A stretch of DNA of 64,000 bases from positions 62,001 to 126,000 of the forward strand of contig JADJYH010000010.1 of NCBI GenBank assembly GCA_016719855.1, read 5' to 3'. The DNA comes from Saprospiraceae bacterium. GTDB taxonomy: Bacteria; Bacteroidota; Bacteroidia; Chitinophagales; Saprospiraceae. The translations under genes and the position numbers were made by a program. Under the pieces are notes generated by a model. It was not told the origin of the DNA, made no database searches, and saw only the letters and a list, made by a program, of their open reading frames with translations. How positions within the stretch are numbered: the first letter of the stretch is position 1; every line of letters begins with the position of its first letter. Shown here one piece after another: positions 1-10,700 of this stretch.

Positions 1-1451
1 GTAATGGGGATGAGGTTCAAAAAGTCATAAACATTCTTGAACTGCTTCTCAAGCGGGATGTTTTTCTCCTTGATTTCCGTGAATTTGAAATTGATGAAAT
101 CGGAGTTGGTGATTTCCCGGCGGTAGCCGTTGGTGACAAACAAGTCCTTCAGGCCATCGTTGTCCATGTCGGCAAAGAGGCCACTCCAGCTCCAATCTGT
201 CCTGAACACGTCGGTGAGGCAGCCGATGTCGCTGAAAGTGCCGTTGCCGTTGTTGTGCTGTAGTACGTTGCGTACCATTGGCTCGAAGTAGCCGTTGCTC
301 ACAAGACTGGTATACTTGCCCTGTGTGTTGTTGTTGACCGTTGTCTTGGTGCGGTAGTTGGTATTGGCCAGCATGTCCACGGCGAAGATGTCGAAAAGCC
401 CATCGTTGTCAAAATCGGCCAGTTCGGTGCCCATTGTATGTTGAGAAGTGTGCCGGACGTACTCACCGAGGCGGTCGGTGAAAGTGCCATCGCCATTATT
501 AATGTATAGCAGGTCGGGTTGAATAAAGTCGTTGCCCACATAAACGTCCATCCACCCATCGCCGTTGAAGTCTTCTATGGAGACGCTGAGACCATAGGCG
601 AAGTTCCAGATGCCAGCTTCCTTGGACACGTCCTTGAAGCCGCCCTGGCCGTTGGCTGGGGGGCCGTCATTGCGATAGAGCCGGTCTGAATCTAACGGTT
701 TCTTGGGTTTCAGCACGGGTTCCATGCCCTTGCCGTCTTCTCGAGATTTTGCTTCTATCCTACTGGTAAAGCCAAAGTCCACGGGGTAGTTGAGCAGGTA
801 GAGGTCAAGGTCGCCGTCGTTGTCGTAGTCAAAAAAATTGGCGCCGGTAGATGCGGAGATGTCGTCGAGGCCGTACTCCTTGGCGCGCTCGGTGAAGGAT
901 AGGTCTTTATTGTTTATAAAAAGGCGGTTGCGGCGCTCGTCGTTTTCAAGCGGCCCGGCCCGACACACGTAGAAATCGAGAAAGCCGTCGGCGTTGATGT
1001 CCACTGTGCTTACGTTGATTTCAAAACCCGCCTCGGAACCTACCCCAGCGGCATCGGTGATGTCCTTAAACTTCATGCCGCCCATATTAAGATAAAGTTT
1101 ATTTTTGCCCGAGCTGCAAACGAAGTAGATGTCGGGTAGTTCATCATTGTTGATGTCGGCTATGGCGACGCCGCCACCGTTGGAAACATTGATATGCGCC
1201 GTCACATTGTTTTCAAAAGTTTCTTCGATATGGTTGACGAAGTCGATGCCGGACTCCTCTGCTGTGAGGAGTTTCAGCAGTGGGTCGGAAGCCGTGAGGG
1301 TTTCCTCCTCGGTTGAGTTTGGGTCGAAGGGTTTGTCTCCGTCCTTTGAGCAGGAAGGCAGGCTGCTCCAAGTCAGCAAGAGCAAGCAGCAAGCAAGAAA
1401 TATTATGCTTGCGGGGAAAGGGAATCTTGTTTGAATGGACATGCTGGGCAT
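1..1451 (-). CDS. CRTAC1-type FG-GAP/VCBS repeat lipoprotein (5' part; runs off the left edge)
   Basis: Read on the minus strand, one frame is open from an ATG at 1451 to the window edge. A second ATG lies at 1442. The N-terminus has a hydrophobic stretch (IIFLACCLLLLTW) ending in a lipobox-like LPSC at about residue 34, which suggests an outer-membrane lipoprotein. The rest holds repeated FG-GAP/VCBS calcium-loop motifs: VAIADINNDELPDIYFV, VDINADGFLDFYV, FFDYDNDGDLDLYLLNY, EDFNGDGWMDVYVGND, ADFDNDGLFDIF and ADMDNDGLKDLFVTNGY. This fits the large Bacteroidota CRTAC1/ASPIC family of beta-propeller surface proteins. The ASPIC/UnbV C-terminus would lie outside the window. The exact role is unknown. 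It is divergent from the HTTM gene, with about 120 nt between the starts. Confidence 0.85.
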   Translation of the reverse strand, partial: MPSMSIQTRFPFPASIIFLACCLLLLTWSSLPSCSKDGDKPFDPNSTEEETLTASDPLLKLLTAEESGIDFVNHIEETFENNVTAHINVSNGGGVAIADINNDELPDIYFVCSSGKNKLYLNMGGMKFKDITDAAGVGSEAGFEINVSTVDINADGFLDFYVCRAGPLENDERRNRLFINNKDLSFTERAKEYGLDDISASTGANFFDYDNDGDLDLYLLNYPVDFGFTSRIEAKSREDGKGMEPVLKPKKPLDSDRLYRNDGPPANGQGGFKDVSKEAGIWNFAYGLSVSIEDFNGDGWMDVYVGNDFIQPDLLYINNGDGTFTDRLGEYVRHTSQHTMGTELADFDNDGLFDIFAVDMLANTNYRTKTTVNNNTQGKYTSLVSNGYFEPMVRNVLQHNNGNGTFSDIGCLTDVFRTDWSWSGLFADMDNDGLKDLFVTNGYRREITNSDFINFKFTEIKEKNIPLEKQFKNVYDFLNLIPI

Positions 1452-1574
1452 TTTTAAAAAAATAAAAGCAAAAGTAATAATTTGCTGATACGTGTATTGG
1501 CACAGGTTTGTTTAGCAGTTGCACGTAACAATTGTGGATTGTGCCATTTTTCCAAACTTAACGAAATTTCCAAA

Positions 1575-2921
1575 ATGAACTGGCCGACAAAGTTTAAAAA
1601 TTACCTGATTGCGCCCACGCATGGCCATATCCTTGGGCTGTTCCGTATCGTCTTTGGCTGCTTCATGGTGTACGAAATGTTGGACTATCTCCAGATTGAC
1701 CTTGTCAGCAATGCATTCATCTTGCCACAAGTACACCTTAGTTATTATGATTTCCTGCAACCCCCTTCCGAGCCAGTGCTGCAAATCATGCTCTACGCCA
1801 TGCTGGCTGCTGCCCTGCTGATAACGTTGGGTTTGTTCCTTCGTCCTGCTTGTTTTGTGCTCAGCAGTTTTTACGGGTACTTCTTGCTGCTCGACAAAGG
1901 CATTTTCAACAACCACATTTATCTTTTTGTCCTGCTCAGTTTCGTGTTGGCCTTCACGCATGCCGACCGTTTTTTTTCGGTGAAAAATATTTTTGGCAAA
2001 GAAAAGATGGCCAGTCTCTTGATTCCTCGTTGGGAGATTTCTATTTTGCAGTTTCACTTCTCCATTGTCTACTTCTATGGTGGCCTTGCCAAGATCAATC
2101 CCGACTGGTTGTTCCGTTGCGAGCCGGTCAAGACGTTGCTGGAAACCATCCCCGCCGACCACCCGATGGCCTTTTGGCTCAAGCTTGATTTTCAAACGGC
2201 ATTCGAAACCTACGGTGGCCTTGTTTTCGACCTGGCAATCCCGTTCCTGCTCTGGTACAAACGAACCCGATGGTGGGCGTTGGTGCCCCTTTTGCTCTTT
2301 CACATTTCCAATTCCTTGACTTTCAACGACATCGGCATCTTTCCATTCATCATGATTTGTGCTACCATCCTGTATTTTGAAGCGGAAGAATTGCCCTTCC
2401 TTCGGAAAATGGTAGCTGCCAAGCCCCAGGGCAAAGACAAGAAGGTTGCCTTGCTCACGTCTCCAGCTTGGGTGGAAAAACTGCTGATAGGGTACGTCGT
2501 CTTCCAGTTGCTGTTTCCGTTCCGAGGGCTGTTCCTGCCAAACCCCGTCAACTGGACCATGATAGCAAACCGATTTGCCTGGCGGATGAAAAGCCAGTCT
2601 CGCTTGGTGGACGAGTTCAGCTACACCATTCAGGATGGGCCAAACGGCGAGCGGTTTCCAGTCGAAATAGACAAGTTCATCAACCCCATGCAGATTAATG
2701 CGGCTGCCCACGACCCCATTGCCGCTGCTACGGTAGCCAAAGGCCTGGCCAAACAGGGCAAGGAGCGTGGCATGGCCGCCCCCATCGTAAAGGCCAATAT
2801 CCGGGTACGATGGAATGGCTACCCTACTGCCTTTACGGTCAACCCGGAAGTGGACCTTTCAAAAGTGGAGTACAGCCCCTTCAAAAAGCTGGATTGGGTG
2901 ATGCCAGTACCACAACAGTAA
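1575..2921 (+). CDS. HTTM domain membrane protein (vitamin K-dependent gamma-carboxylase-like)
   Basis: The 448-residue protein has several hydrophobic membrane segments and opens with a GLFRIVFGCFMVYEMLDYL helix typical of HTTM proteins. The second half carries the gamma-carboxylase-like signature FRGLFLPNPVNWT followed by NRFAWRMK. The family shares its fold with vitamin K-dependent gamma-glutamyl carboxylase, but bacterial members are mostly uncharacterised, so a carboxylase activity is not claimed. The frame is open from 1482. The ATG at 1575 (MNWPTKFKNYL) is preferred because the upstream 31 residues are low-complexity and unlike the family N-terminus. Length matches the family. Confidence 0.85.
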   Translation: MNWPTKFKNYLIAPTHGHILGLFRIVFGCFMVYEMLDYLQIDLVSNAFILPQVHLSYYDFLQPPSEPVLQIMLYAMLAAALLITLGLFLRPACFVLSSFYGYFLLLDKGIFNNHIYLFVLLSFVLAFTHADRFFSVKNIFGKEKMASLLIPRWEISILQFHFSIVYFYGGLAKINPDWLFRCEPVKTLLETIPADHPMAFWLKLDFQTAFETYGGLVFDLAIPFLLWYKRTRWWALVPLLLFHISNSLTFNDIGIFPFIMICATILYFEAEELPFLRKMVAAKPQGKDKKVALLTSPAWVEKLLIGYVVFQLLFPFRGLFLPNPVNWTMIANRFAWRMKSQSRLVDEFSYTIQDGPNGERFPVEIDKFINPMQINAAAHDPIAAATVAKGLAKQGKERGMAAPIVKANIRVRWNGYPTAFTVNPEVDLSKVEYSPFKKLDWVMPVPQQ

Positions 2922-3005
2922 CCAACATTCGTTGCAGATTAAGCAGTTTTGATAGTGCAAATCTCCGTTGGTTCGAAGATTAGTTTATTGAAAATCAACC
3001 GGTTA

Positions 3006-3146
3006 GCCGCAGAGCGGCGGACATGTTTGTAGATATCCGTAAAAATGAGCTTGGAGCACCAGCGGTGCGGCAATAGCATTTCGCACCGCTAGTGCTGAAA
3101 GTTTTGGTTTTTCTGCATTCTACAAACATTTTTGCCGCTCTGCGGC
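3006..3146. repeat. Nested palindromic intergenic element
   Basis: GCCGCAGAGCGGC (3006-3018) is the exact reverse complement of GCCGCTCTGCGGC (3134-3146). The pairing continues inward (ACATGTTTGTAGA near 3021 with TCTACAAACAT near 3118). Inside it a second inverted pair, AGCACCAGCGGTGCG near 3055 and CGCACCGCTAGTGCT near 3085, makes another stem. No coding signal is seen. It resembles a REP/MITE-like mobile palindrome rather than a simple terminator, because there is no T tract. Confidence 0.7.
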
Positions 3147-3160
3147 TTTGTCAATCTCCC

Positions 3161-3375
3161 AAGGCAATCGCATAAAAAATGTTCCATGACCTCGGAGAGG
3201 TCGAATGTTGGTAGAGAATACGTTGTTTTTGGCTTTTTCCCGACCTCGGAGAGGTCGAATGTTCCGAAATGCCACCAACATTCGACCTCTCCGAGGTCGG
3301 AAATGGCTTTTTCTCAATTTTTTTCTACCAATATGCGACCTCTACGAGGTCATCAAATTTTTATGCGATTGCCTT
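3161..3375. repeat. Cluster of GACCTCGGAGAGGTC palindromes inside an 18-bp inverted repeat
   Basis: The short palindrome GACCTCGGAGAGGTCGAATG occurs at 3188 and 3242, its reverse complement at 3277-3298, and a variant (GACCTCTACGAGGTC) at 3337-3351. The group is enclosed by AAGGCAATCGCATAAAAA (3161-3178) and its exact reverse complement (3358-3375). The region between the HTTM gene and the next gene (2922-4139) otherwise holds only the leader elements listed separately. Confidence 0.75.
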
Positions 3376-3627
3376 GGGCAATCTCCGAATGCACGTTGAT
3401 TTTAACTCGAAAGAAGATTTTTTTTGTAAATAGTTTTGCGATTCCACCACCATTTCAGTATCTTCGCCTTTGATTTATGACAGCAACGCCATCAAATAGC
3501 CGCATTAAAAAAAATGCAATGTTTTAAATACCAATCTTGGGTATACGTTTGAAGGCAATATGGAATTAAATTTGTATTCTCATTTTAAGAATATAAAACC
3601 GAAAGGTTTCGACAGTAGAACATCAGA

Positions 3628-3652
3628 ATTATAATCCAAATCCGTGAACATT
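3628..3652 (+). promoter_or_regulatory. 25-bp element shared by the leaders of operons A and B
   Basis: The 25 bp beginning ATTATAATCC and ending CCGTGAACATT recur upstream of operon B at 12317-12341 with one difference (A/G at position 11). Looser versions (TATAATCC plus a CGTTAAC or GTAACC tail) stand upstream of genes C (about 21538) and D (about 25541). Its position and AT-rich core suggest a promoter or regulator-binding site. That role is inferred from recurrence only. Confidence 0.5.
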
Positions 3653-3905
3653 TTATGATCCAAGTTTACATTCTTTCCAGGGACCGATTTCACACCAATT
3701 TATTGTACTGCCATCCAATGGCAGCTTCCGTCAAAGACATCTTCCTTTACTCCGTCAAGTCCCGACGGCCCGTTTCCGGTTAGTTGATTTTTTCTGATTG
3801 TTAGCTTTGTAAAACAAAGTTTGGGGTTTCTTTAACCAACATACACAACATTAGGGGCTTGCCCCTATTTTTCAAGATTTGCTGTTAGCAAATTATAATC
3901 CATGG

Positions 3906-4006
3906 CAAGTTATAATCTCATTTGGAAAACGAATCTTACACAATATGCTTCCTTCGGGAGGTAGAGGCATTAGTCCGTCCTTGTGGCGGGGCTAATGCCT
4001 TTTTTT
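3906..4006 (+). promoter_or_regulatory. Conserved leader of operon A with terminator-like hairpin
   Basis: The segment starts GCAAGTTATAATCT, continues through TTGGAAAACGAATCTTACAC and ends in a hairpin: AGGCATTAG (3965-3973) pairs with CTAATGCCT (3992-4000), followed by seven Ts. The same order of elements occurs at 12570-12667 in front of operon B. There the stem reads CAGGCATTGG/CCAATGCCTG, so the TTAG/CTAA to TTGG/CCAA change is compensatory. This supports a real RNA stem, either an attenuator or the end of a short leader RNA. It lies about 135 nt before the first start codon. Confidence 0.6.
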
Positions 4007-4139
4007 GCTGTTCAACGGATGTTCGAGTCTGGCTTTCAAAAAAAACAAGAGATTGATAACCAGTTAGTTGCGTCAATTTCTTCATCAACTTGTGCTTAAC
4101 TTTTTTTTTCAATATTTTTTAACTAAAATCTTTAATCTT

Positions 4140-4595
4140 ATGAAAAAAGTGATTTTCAAGAATGGTTTTAGAGCTTTTTGGGCCGCTGCTCTCCTCCTTG
4201 TTTTGGGGGTTGTCAGTGCCCAAGCTCAGAGCCTTTCAACGACAGCGCCCGGCGGAGCCAATCAGCAGGGTAGTACCTTTAGCGTTGCCGGCGGCCTTCC
4301 GCAAGGAAACTTTGTGAGCAACAGTCAGGCTTTGACTTTGCTGGATGCTGCATTGGTTGATTTGAAGGTTCAGATGGTGAATTCTGGTATGGACCCGAAC
4401 GATCCCATCTTTCTTGCAATTCTTGCCAAGTACAAGTATTTTGGAAAGATTCGGGAGAACGTTGAGATTGGTTTTAACCCTGCAAGCGCCATTATACAAG
4501 GCTTGTTGGTGTTTAGCCAAGATGCTGAACTTTACTACGTGACACCTGCTGCTCAGGAACAACTGAAGCTGGAGGCCATTGACCTGTTGTCTTGA
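4140..4595 (+). CDS. Small secreted protein, first gene of operon A (family not recognised)
   Basis: The 151-residue protein begins MKKVIFKNGF and has a signal peptide ending near AQAQS. The mature part has no Cys and looks helical. It is clearly paralogous to the 135-residue product at 12733-13140. Shared features are a PQG(N/S)FV motif after the signal, a DPI(F/Y) plus KYxYx block, an (S/A)IIQGL or SSIVQGL motif, and a C-terminal (E/D)AIDLLS. In both places the gene immediately precedes a giant T9SS surface protein, here with a 117-nt gap. A role as secretion or assembly partner is inferred from this context only. The upstream in-frame extension to 4068 is rejected because it would precede a good signal peptide. 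Confidence 0.75.
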   Translation: MKKVIFKNGFRAFWAAALLLVLGVVSAQAQSLSTTAPGGANQQGSTFSVAGGLPQGNFVSNSQALTLLDAALVDLKVQMVNSGMDPNDPIFLAILAKYKYFGKIRENVEIGFNPASAIIQGLLVFSQDAELYYVTPAAQEQLKLEAIDLLS

Positions 4596-4712
4596 TGAAT
4601 GCAGGTTGCGGTTCCGTGGGCTGTATATTCAATTCCGGAATTGCTAACATGTAAATCTTTGACAATCAAAGAATCTGTTCATTCTTTAACACTAACACAA
4701 ATTTTATATCTC

Positions 4713-7700
4713 ATGAAAAAAAGAATTCTGACATACTTTAGTATGGTCTTTTTGGCATGCCTAGCCTCAGCTCCGCTTTTTGCGCAGTCGAACTTGAACA
4801 TGCCCAACACTGCTGTGACCCAGATAGTGGGTAATGCAGGTAACAACCCAGTCAACTTCTACGACAACGGAGGTCCGGCTGGTGCTTATTCGAACAACTT
4901 TTCTGCCAATGGAAGGGTGACTTTCGTTCCTGCAACGGCGGGCAACCGCATTCGTGCTCGGTTTACTTCCTTTAACACGGAAAGTAACTTTGATGCCTTG
5001 TACATTGACAATGGTGGCACCAACAGCACCGCAGACCTTTGCGCAGCGCCACGCATCCCGCAGGGCACTTGCAACTCTGCCGCTAGTCTTACTTACGGCC
5101 CTACCGTCAATTTTCCAGATGATGGTTTCACAGGTGCAGGTGGAGGACTTCTCACCGTGCCACCAGCACCAGCAGTGCAAGGTGTGTTTAGCACATCAGG
5201 TGATGGCGCTTTGACCTTCAGCTTCCGTTCTGACGCCAGCGTTACCGGAACCGGATGGGCTGCCGTTATCACGCAGGAACCCAACCCTTGCCGCTTGGTT
5301 CCACCATTAAACGTTTCAATTCCTGTAGGTCCGAACTGCGGCCCTGCTAGTAACGTTACCGTCAACACGCCTACTTTCGCTTCAGCTGCTTGTGCAAACG
5401 GTGCAACACTCAGTTACCGGGTAGATTGCGGTGCAGCTGTGGTGGTTGGTGTTATCCCGACAGCTGGCACGGTTGTGATTCCAGGGCCGCTTGCGCCTGG
5501 TCTCCACAGCATCCACTGGACAGCTACCAGTGGCACCTGCATGGTGAGCGATGGTACTTCTTACATAAATGTACTCGACTCTGAGGATCCGGTAATTGCT
5601 TGCCCAGCAGACCTGTTCTTCAACTTGGACGCAGGCGAGTGCAACCAAGTGGTCAATTACACGATTCCGACGTTTACTGACAACTGTCCGATATTCACGC
5701 TTCCGGTGCTTTACACGCAAAACCCGCCGAGCCTCAACCCGGCACAGGCGATTGATCCAGCCAACTCTTTGAGCTGTTCCGCGCCCCCCAATAGTTATGC
5801 CCGCGTTTTTGGCGGACCGGGTCAGATTGCGTTTAACATGACTGGCCTTCAGGTAGGTGTCCGTGCCACAGGTGGTGCATATACTTACAATATTTACAAC
5901 CTGACCGCAGGCACCACACCAGTTGCTGCCAACATGGTGCTGATTGGAGGTCCTTTCACCATCAACACGGTTGGAACAGCACAATATGTGCCTGTTACTT
6001 TCCCCACTCCGGTAAGCATTGCTGCTGGTTCACGTTATGTGGTGGAAATCATTACGCCCAACTCCTATACGATGGGCCAGATTGCTGCCGCGGATTTACC
6101 GGGTACTCCTTCGTACCTCAAATCAGTTCCTTGCGGTCTTGCGGCTTACCAAACGTTCGCTTCGATTGGTTTCCCGCAATTTTCGCTTGCGTTCAACGTG
6201 GTAGGTTTGGCCGCTGGCCCACCGCCGCCAGCGACGTTATGCAGCGGCCTTGCTCCCGGCAGCGTATTCCCTGTAGGTGTGAGTGAGGTCTGCTACTGCG
6301 CAACCGACGCCGCCGGCAACACGGATGAGTGCTGCTTCAACATCACGGTGCTGGAGTACCCGAACCCGACGCAGCAGCTGGTCTGCAACGATAACGTACA
6401 GATCAGCCTGGACCAGCAGTGCGTGGCCGCCATCGGGGCGGACGACATCCTGGAGGGCGGCCAGTACGGCTGCTACGACACCCGTTACACGGTGATGATC
6501 ATCACGCCGATGGGCGGCATCATCAGCCCGGCGGTTTTGAACAAGCCGACATCGGCAACGGCCCGCACACGGTGAAGGTCACTGACAACGTAACCGGCCA
6601 GAGCTGCTGGGGTACCGTCGTCGTGGAGGACAAGCTCCCACCGGTGATCGTGTGCCAGGATATTCCAGTGGACTGTACAGCAGACTTAAACGATCCGGCT
6701 ATTTTGCAGCCCGCGCCTGCCTTCTTTGATCAACAACCGGCGTTTTACTCACCGGCCGGGCCTCCTCTGACCTACACCGGAGGCTTCTGGGTTTACGCAT
6801 TTGCCGACAGGGACGGATTGTACTTTGACATTGAGAACGTGACAAATATACCGGTTGCAATTAATGGTCTCAGCATGTCATGGTTTAACGCCGGATCGAC
6901 TCTGATGTCGGTCTATGTTACCAAAACGGCAACCACCTATGTGGGCAATGAGTTCAACCAGGCTGCCTGGGACGCTGTTATCGTGGATAAACAGACAATG
7001 GCGACAGGTCTTGGCATTGAGGGTCAAGTGCCGTTCGAAGGTCCGACCCTTGTGCTCCAACCGGGAGAGAAAAGGGGAATGTTTGTGTACTCCTTAGGCC
7101 AGGAAATGGTCTTCACCTCTGGCGGAGGCATCTTTAATGATGGCAACCTGCAAGTAAGTGCCAACCCCGGAACGGTAGTTGGAGAACGGTTTGCGCCCGG
7201 GCTTGGTGCTTTCAGCCCCTACCAGCCTGTCATGTCCTTCAGTTATGCGACCCAGCAGGCGCAGGTTGATCCCTATGACAACTGCACGAACCCGGTCAAC
7301 CTTACGCATGTTGACAACTTCACGGACGGCGTTTGCGGCGGCGTTTCCGGCACGTTGATCCGCACCTGGACTGCCACCGACAACTACGGCAACCACGCCA
7401 CGTGCCTGCAGACCATCACCATCGAGCGTCCAGTCCTGGACGACGTTGACCTTCCTTTGGACGTGAAGTGGAGCTGCGAGCAGTACGACGCGTTCCCGAA
7501 CATCACGGACGCAGCGCACCTGCACGCCTACATCACGGACACGGACCCAGCCACGGACATCATAGACGTGAACCTGGACCCGAACTGCGACGACCTCGAC
7601 CTGAACCTCGGCACGCCGAACACGCAGGACAACCCGGCGGTGAACGCGACGAACATCGCCAACGGCGGCCTCGGCTGCCCGGGCTCGAACCCGTTCTCGA

Positions 7701-10700
7701 ACCCGCCGACCAACGGTTTGGACGATGCGGACGTTTTGGCCCTGACCGGCTCGGGCGTGCCGACCATCAACGGCCTGCCGCTGAAGGCGCTCTGCGAGAT
7801 CAGCTACGAGTGGGAAGACCTGGTAGTGAACGTATGCCCCGGCACGTTCAAGATCATCCGCCGCTGGACGCTCATCGACTGGTGCGCAAACCCGGTTGAC
7901 GTCCGCCACTACGACCAAGTTATCAAGGTCGTTGACGACGAGGCCCCACAGGCCGACCTGTTCGCCGTTGCCGGTGAGAGCACCAGCAACTACGGCACGC
8001 ACGACATCCCGGCGCTGGGCAACGGCGGCGGCTGCAACCAGGAGCCACAATTGAGCGGCGGCACGCAGTACCTCGCCCATGTGCAGCTCCCACAGAGCTT
8101 CACCCCGCAGTCCTTCAACAACGTCGAGCTGGACAAGGTATGGGTCGAGGTTGACCACGCCAAGGTGAGCGACCTGGCCATCTTCCTGCGCTCGCCCGCC
8201 GGCTTCGTCGTGGAGCTGACCTCCAACAACGGCGGCAACGGCACGAGCATCGCGGCTGACTTCTACGACGCCGCCGCCGGCAACGTGACGCTGAGCCAGT
8301 TCAACACGATCGGCAGCTTCAAGCCGGAGGGCTCCTCGGAGATCTCCTGCGGCGGCTTCGCCGGCAACATCACGACGATAGCGGGCTTCAACGACCCGAG
8401 CCTTGCATGGCAGAACGAGGTGCTTGGCAACTGGGAGCTGATCGTCTTCGACGAGTTCGCCCAGGCCACCGGCAAGCTGGTGAGCTGGAAGCTGTTCTTC
8501 AAGTACAGCAGCATCAACATAGACGTCTACGACGCCTCTGTTCCGCAGAACGGCGGTGCGCCGCACGCGGTGTGCGAGGGCACGGTGGTGGTGCCGCCGA
8601 TCGACGCCTACGACAACTGCAGCGGCGTGGCAGGCTACACGACCGAGCTTTGGACGATAGTGCCTGGCAGCAACCCGGCGCTGCCGATGAACCAACTTGG
8701 TTCAGTGGCCGGCAACGGCGGAGCGTTCTACAACATCCCGTTGTTCGCCAACGGCGCCAACGCACGGTACATCGTGCGCTACTACGTGGTGGACGGCTGC
8801 GGCAACCAGACCTACGTGGAGACGGTGGTGACGCTTCGGGACAAGGTCCCGCCGGTGCCCATCTGCGTGGAGTACACGGAAATTTCCATCACGAACGACG
8901 GCCAGAACACGGGCACGAGCTGCTCGAGGCTGTACGCCGAGGACCTGGACAAGGCGAGCTACGACAACTGCAAGCCGGTGTACTTCCTGATGGCGAAGAT
9001 GAGCGACGCGACGTCGCCGAACATCTTCAACCGCTGCTACTACCCTTACCGCGACTTCTGCTGCGAGGACCTGCTGGAGAACGGCGGGCACATCAACGTG
9101 ATACTGCTGGTGCTCGACCAGGACCCGACGCCCTTCTTCTCGACGCTGAACAGCGCGCCGCTGGGCTGCGACGGCACCCCCGGCCTGTTCCTGAGCCAGA
9201 ACTTTGCGTTCAACACGAGCGGCCTGAACTTCAACACCTGCATGGTGGACGTACAGGTGACGGACAAGCTGCCGCCGGTACTGGTGAGCTGCCCGCCGAA
9301 CCAGCGCATCAGCTGCGACTGGTACGCGGACAACCTGGAGACGCAGCTTGCGACGCTGACGACGGCGCAGCAGCGCTGCGACCTGTTGACGTCCCTGGGC
9401 TTCGGTGCGCCGACCTACTACGACAACTGCGCGACGAACACGACCTGCAACTTCTCCAGCAACCTGGACCAGTGCCTCGAGGGCACCATCACGAGGAGCT
9501 GGACGACGACGGACAACGCCGGCAACACGGCGCTGCAGCCCTGCACGCAGACAATCAACGTTGACCACGTGTCCGACTGGGCCGTACAGTTCCCGCTGGA
9601 CATCAACGTGAACTGCGGCGCCAACGTCCCGGGCTTCGGCGAGCCGGTCATCTTCTACGAGACCTGCGAGCTGATAGCCGTGTCGCACGACGACCAGCTG
9701 TTCCAGGTGCAGGGCACGGACGCCTGCTACAAGATCGTCCGCCAGTGGACGGTGATCAACTGGTGCGTGGTGGGCACGGAGGTTGACCAGGAAGTGGTCG
9801 AGCAGCCGGAGAACGCCCTTGGGCTTTCCTTCCCGCAGTGCGACGTGGACAGCGACGGCGACTGCGACGCACGGACGTTCCGTGACTCCTGGAGGGGCAC
9901 GAACCCATACGCCAACCTACCGCAGGCTCAGTATCCTTTCGGCAACCAGGCTTACCGCCTGCGCCCGACGGTGATAGACGCCAACCAGCAGCGCAACCCG
10001 GACCTCGACCTCGACTCCGACCCATGGGACGGCTACATCACCTTCCAACAGGTGATAAAGGTACAGGACCTGGTCAACCCAGTGTTCACCAACGGCTGCA
10101 CCATCCCTGACGTGTGCATCGAGGACAACGCCTGCGGCGCCACGCTGCTGCTGCCGGAGCCCGAGATCACGGAGTGCACGGACCAGTACACGGTAACGGT
10201 ACAGATCAGGATAGGCGGCGTTTGGCTCAGCGGCTTCGGCCCGTACCTGAACGTTGCGCCGGGCACCTACCAGGTGCGCTACGTGGCACAGGACTACTGC
10301 AACAACCAGACGGAGTGCCTGACGACGGTGACCGTGAAGGACTGCAAGAAGCCCACGCCGTACTGCAAGAACGGCCTGGTCGTGGAGTTGATGGTGCCGT
10401 CGGGCATGGTCGACATCTGGGCCAGCGACTTCGACGCAGGCAGCTTCGACAACTGTCCGGGTGCGCTCAAGCTATCGTTCTCCGCGAACGTGAACGACAT
10501 CGGCAACACCTACACCTGTGACGACCTGGGCCAACAGCCGGTCCAGATCTGGGTGACGGACGCTGCCGGCAACCAGGACTACTGCGAGACCTTCGTCATC
10601 ATCCAGGCCAACATGGGCCAGTGCGACGACGATCCGCTCGTGGCTGGCACCATCGCCAACGAGGGCAACCTCGGCGTTGAGAACGTAAGCGTGAACATCA

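Noticed and set aside
1129..1434. Plus-strand open frame over the VCBS gene
   Set aside because: It is a shadow of the minus-strand FG-GAP protein, which has clear repeats.
3188..3351. Possible CRISPR array
   Set aside because: The repeats are short perfect palindromes in mixed orientation with irregular spacing, and no cas genes are present.
7094..8695. Long minus-strand open frames opposite genes A and B (also 8702-9688, 10780-11712, 16378-17421, 17536-18543, 19327-20565)
   Set aside because: They are rich in Arg/Val/Ala, mirror the GC-rich codon positions of the real genes and occur as matching pairs in both copies. No domains are visible.
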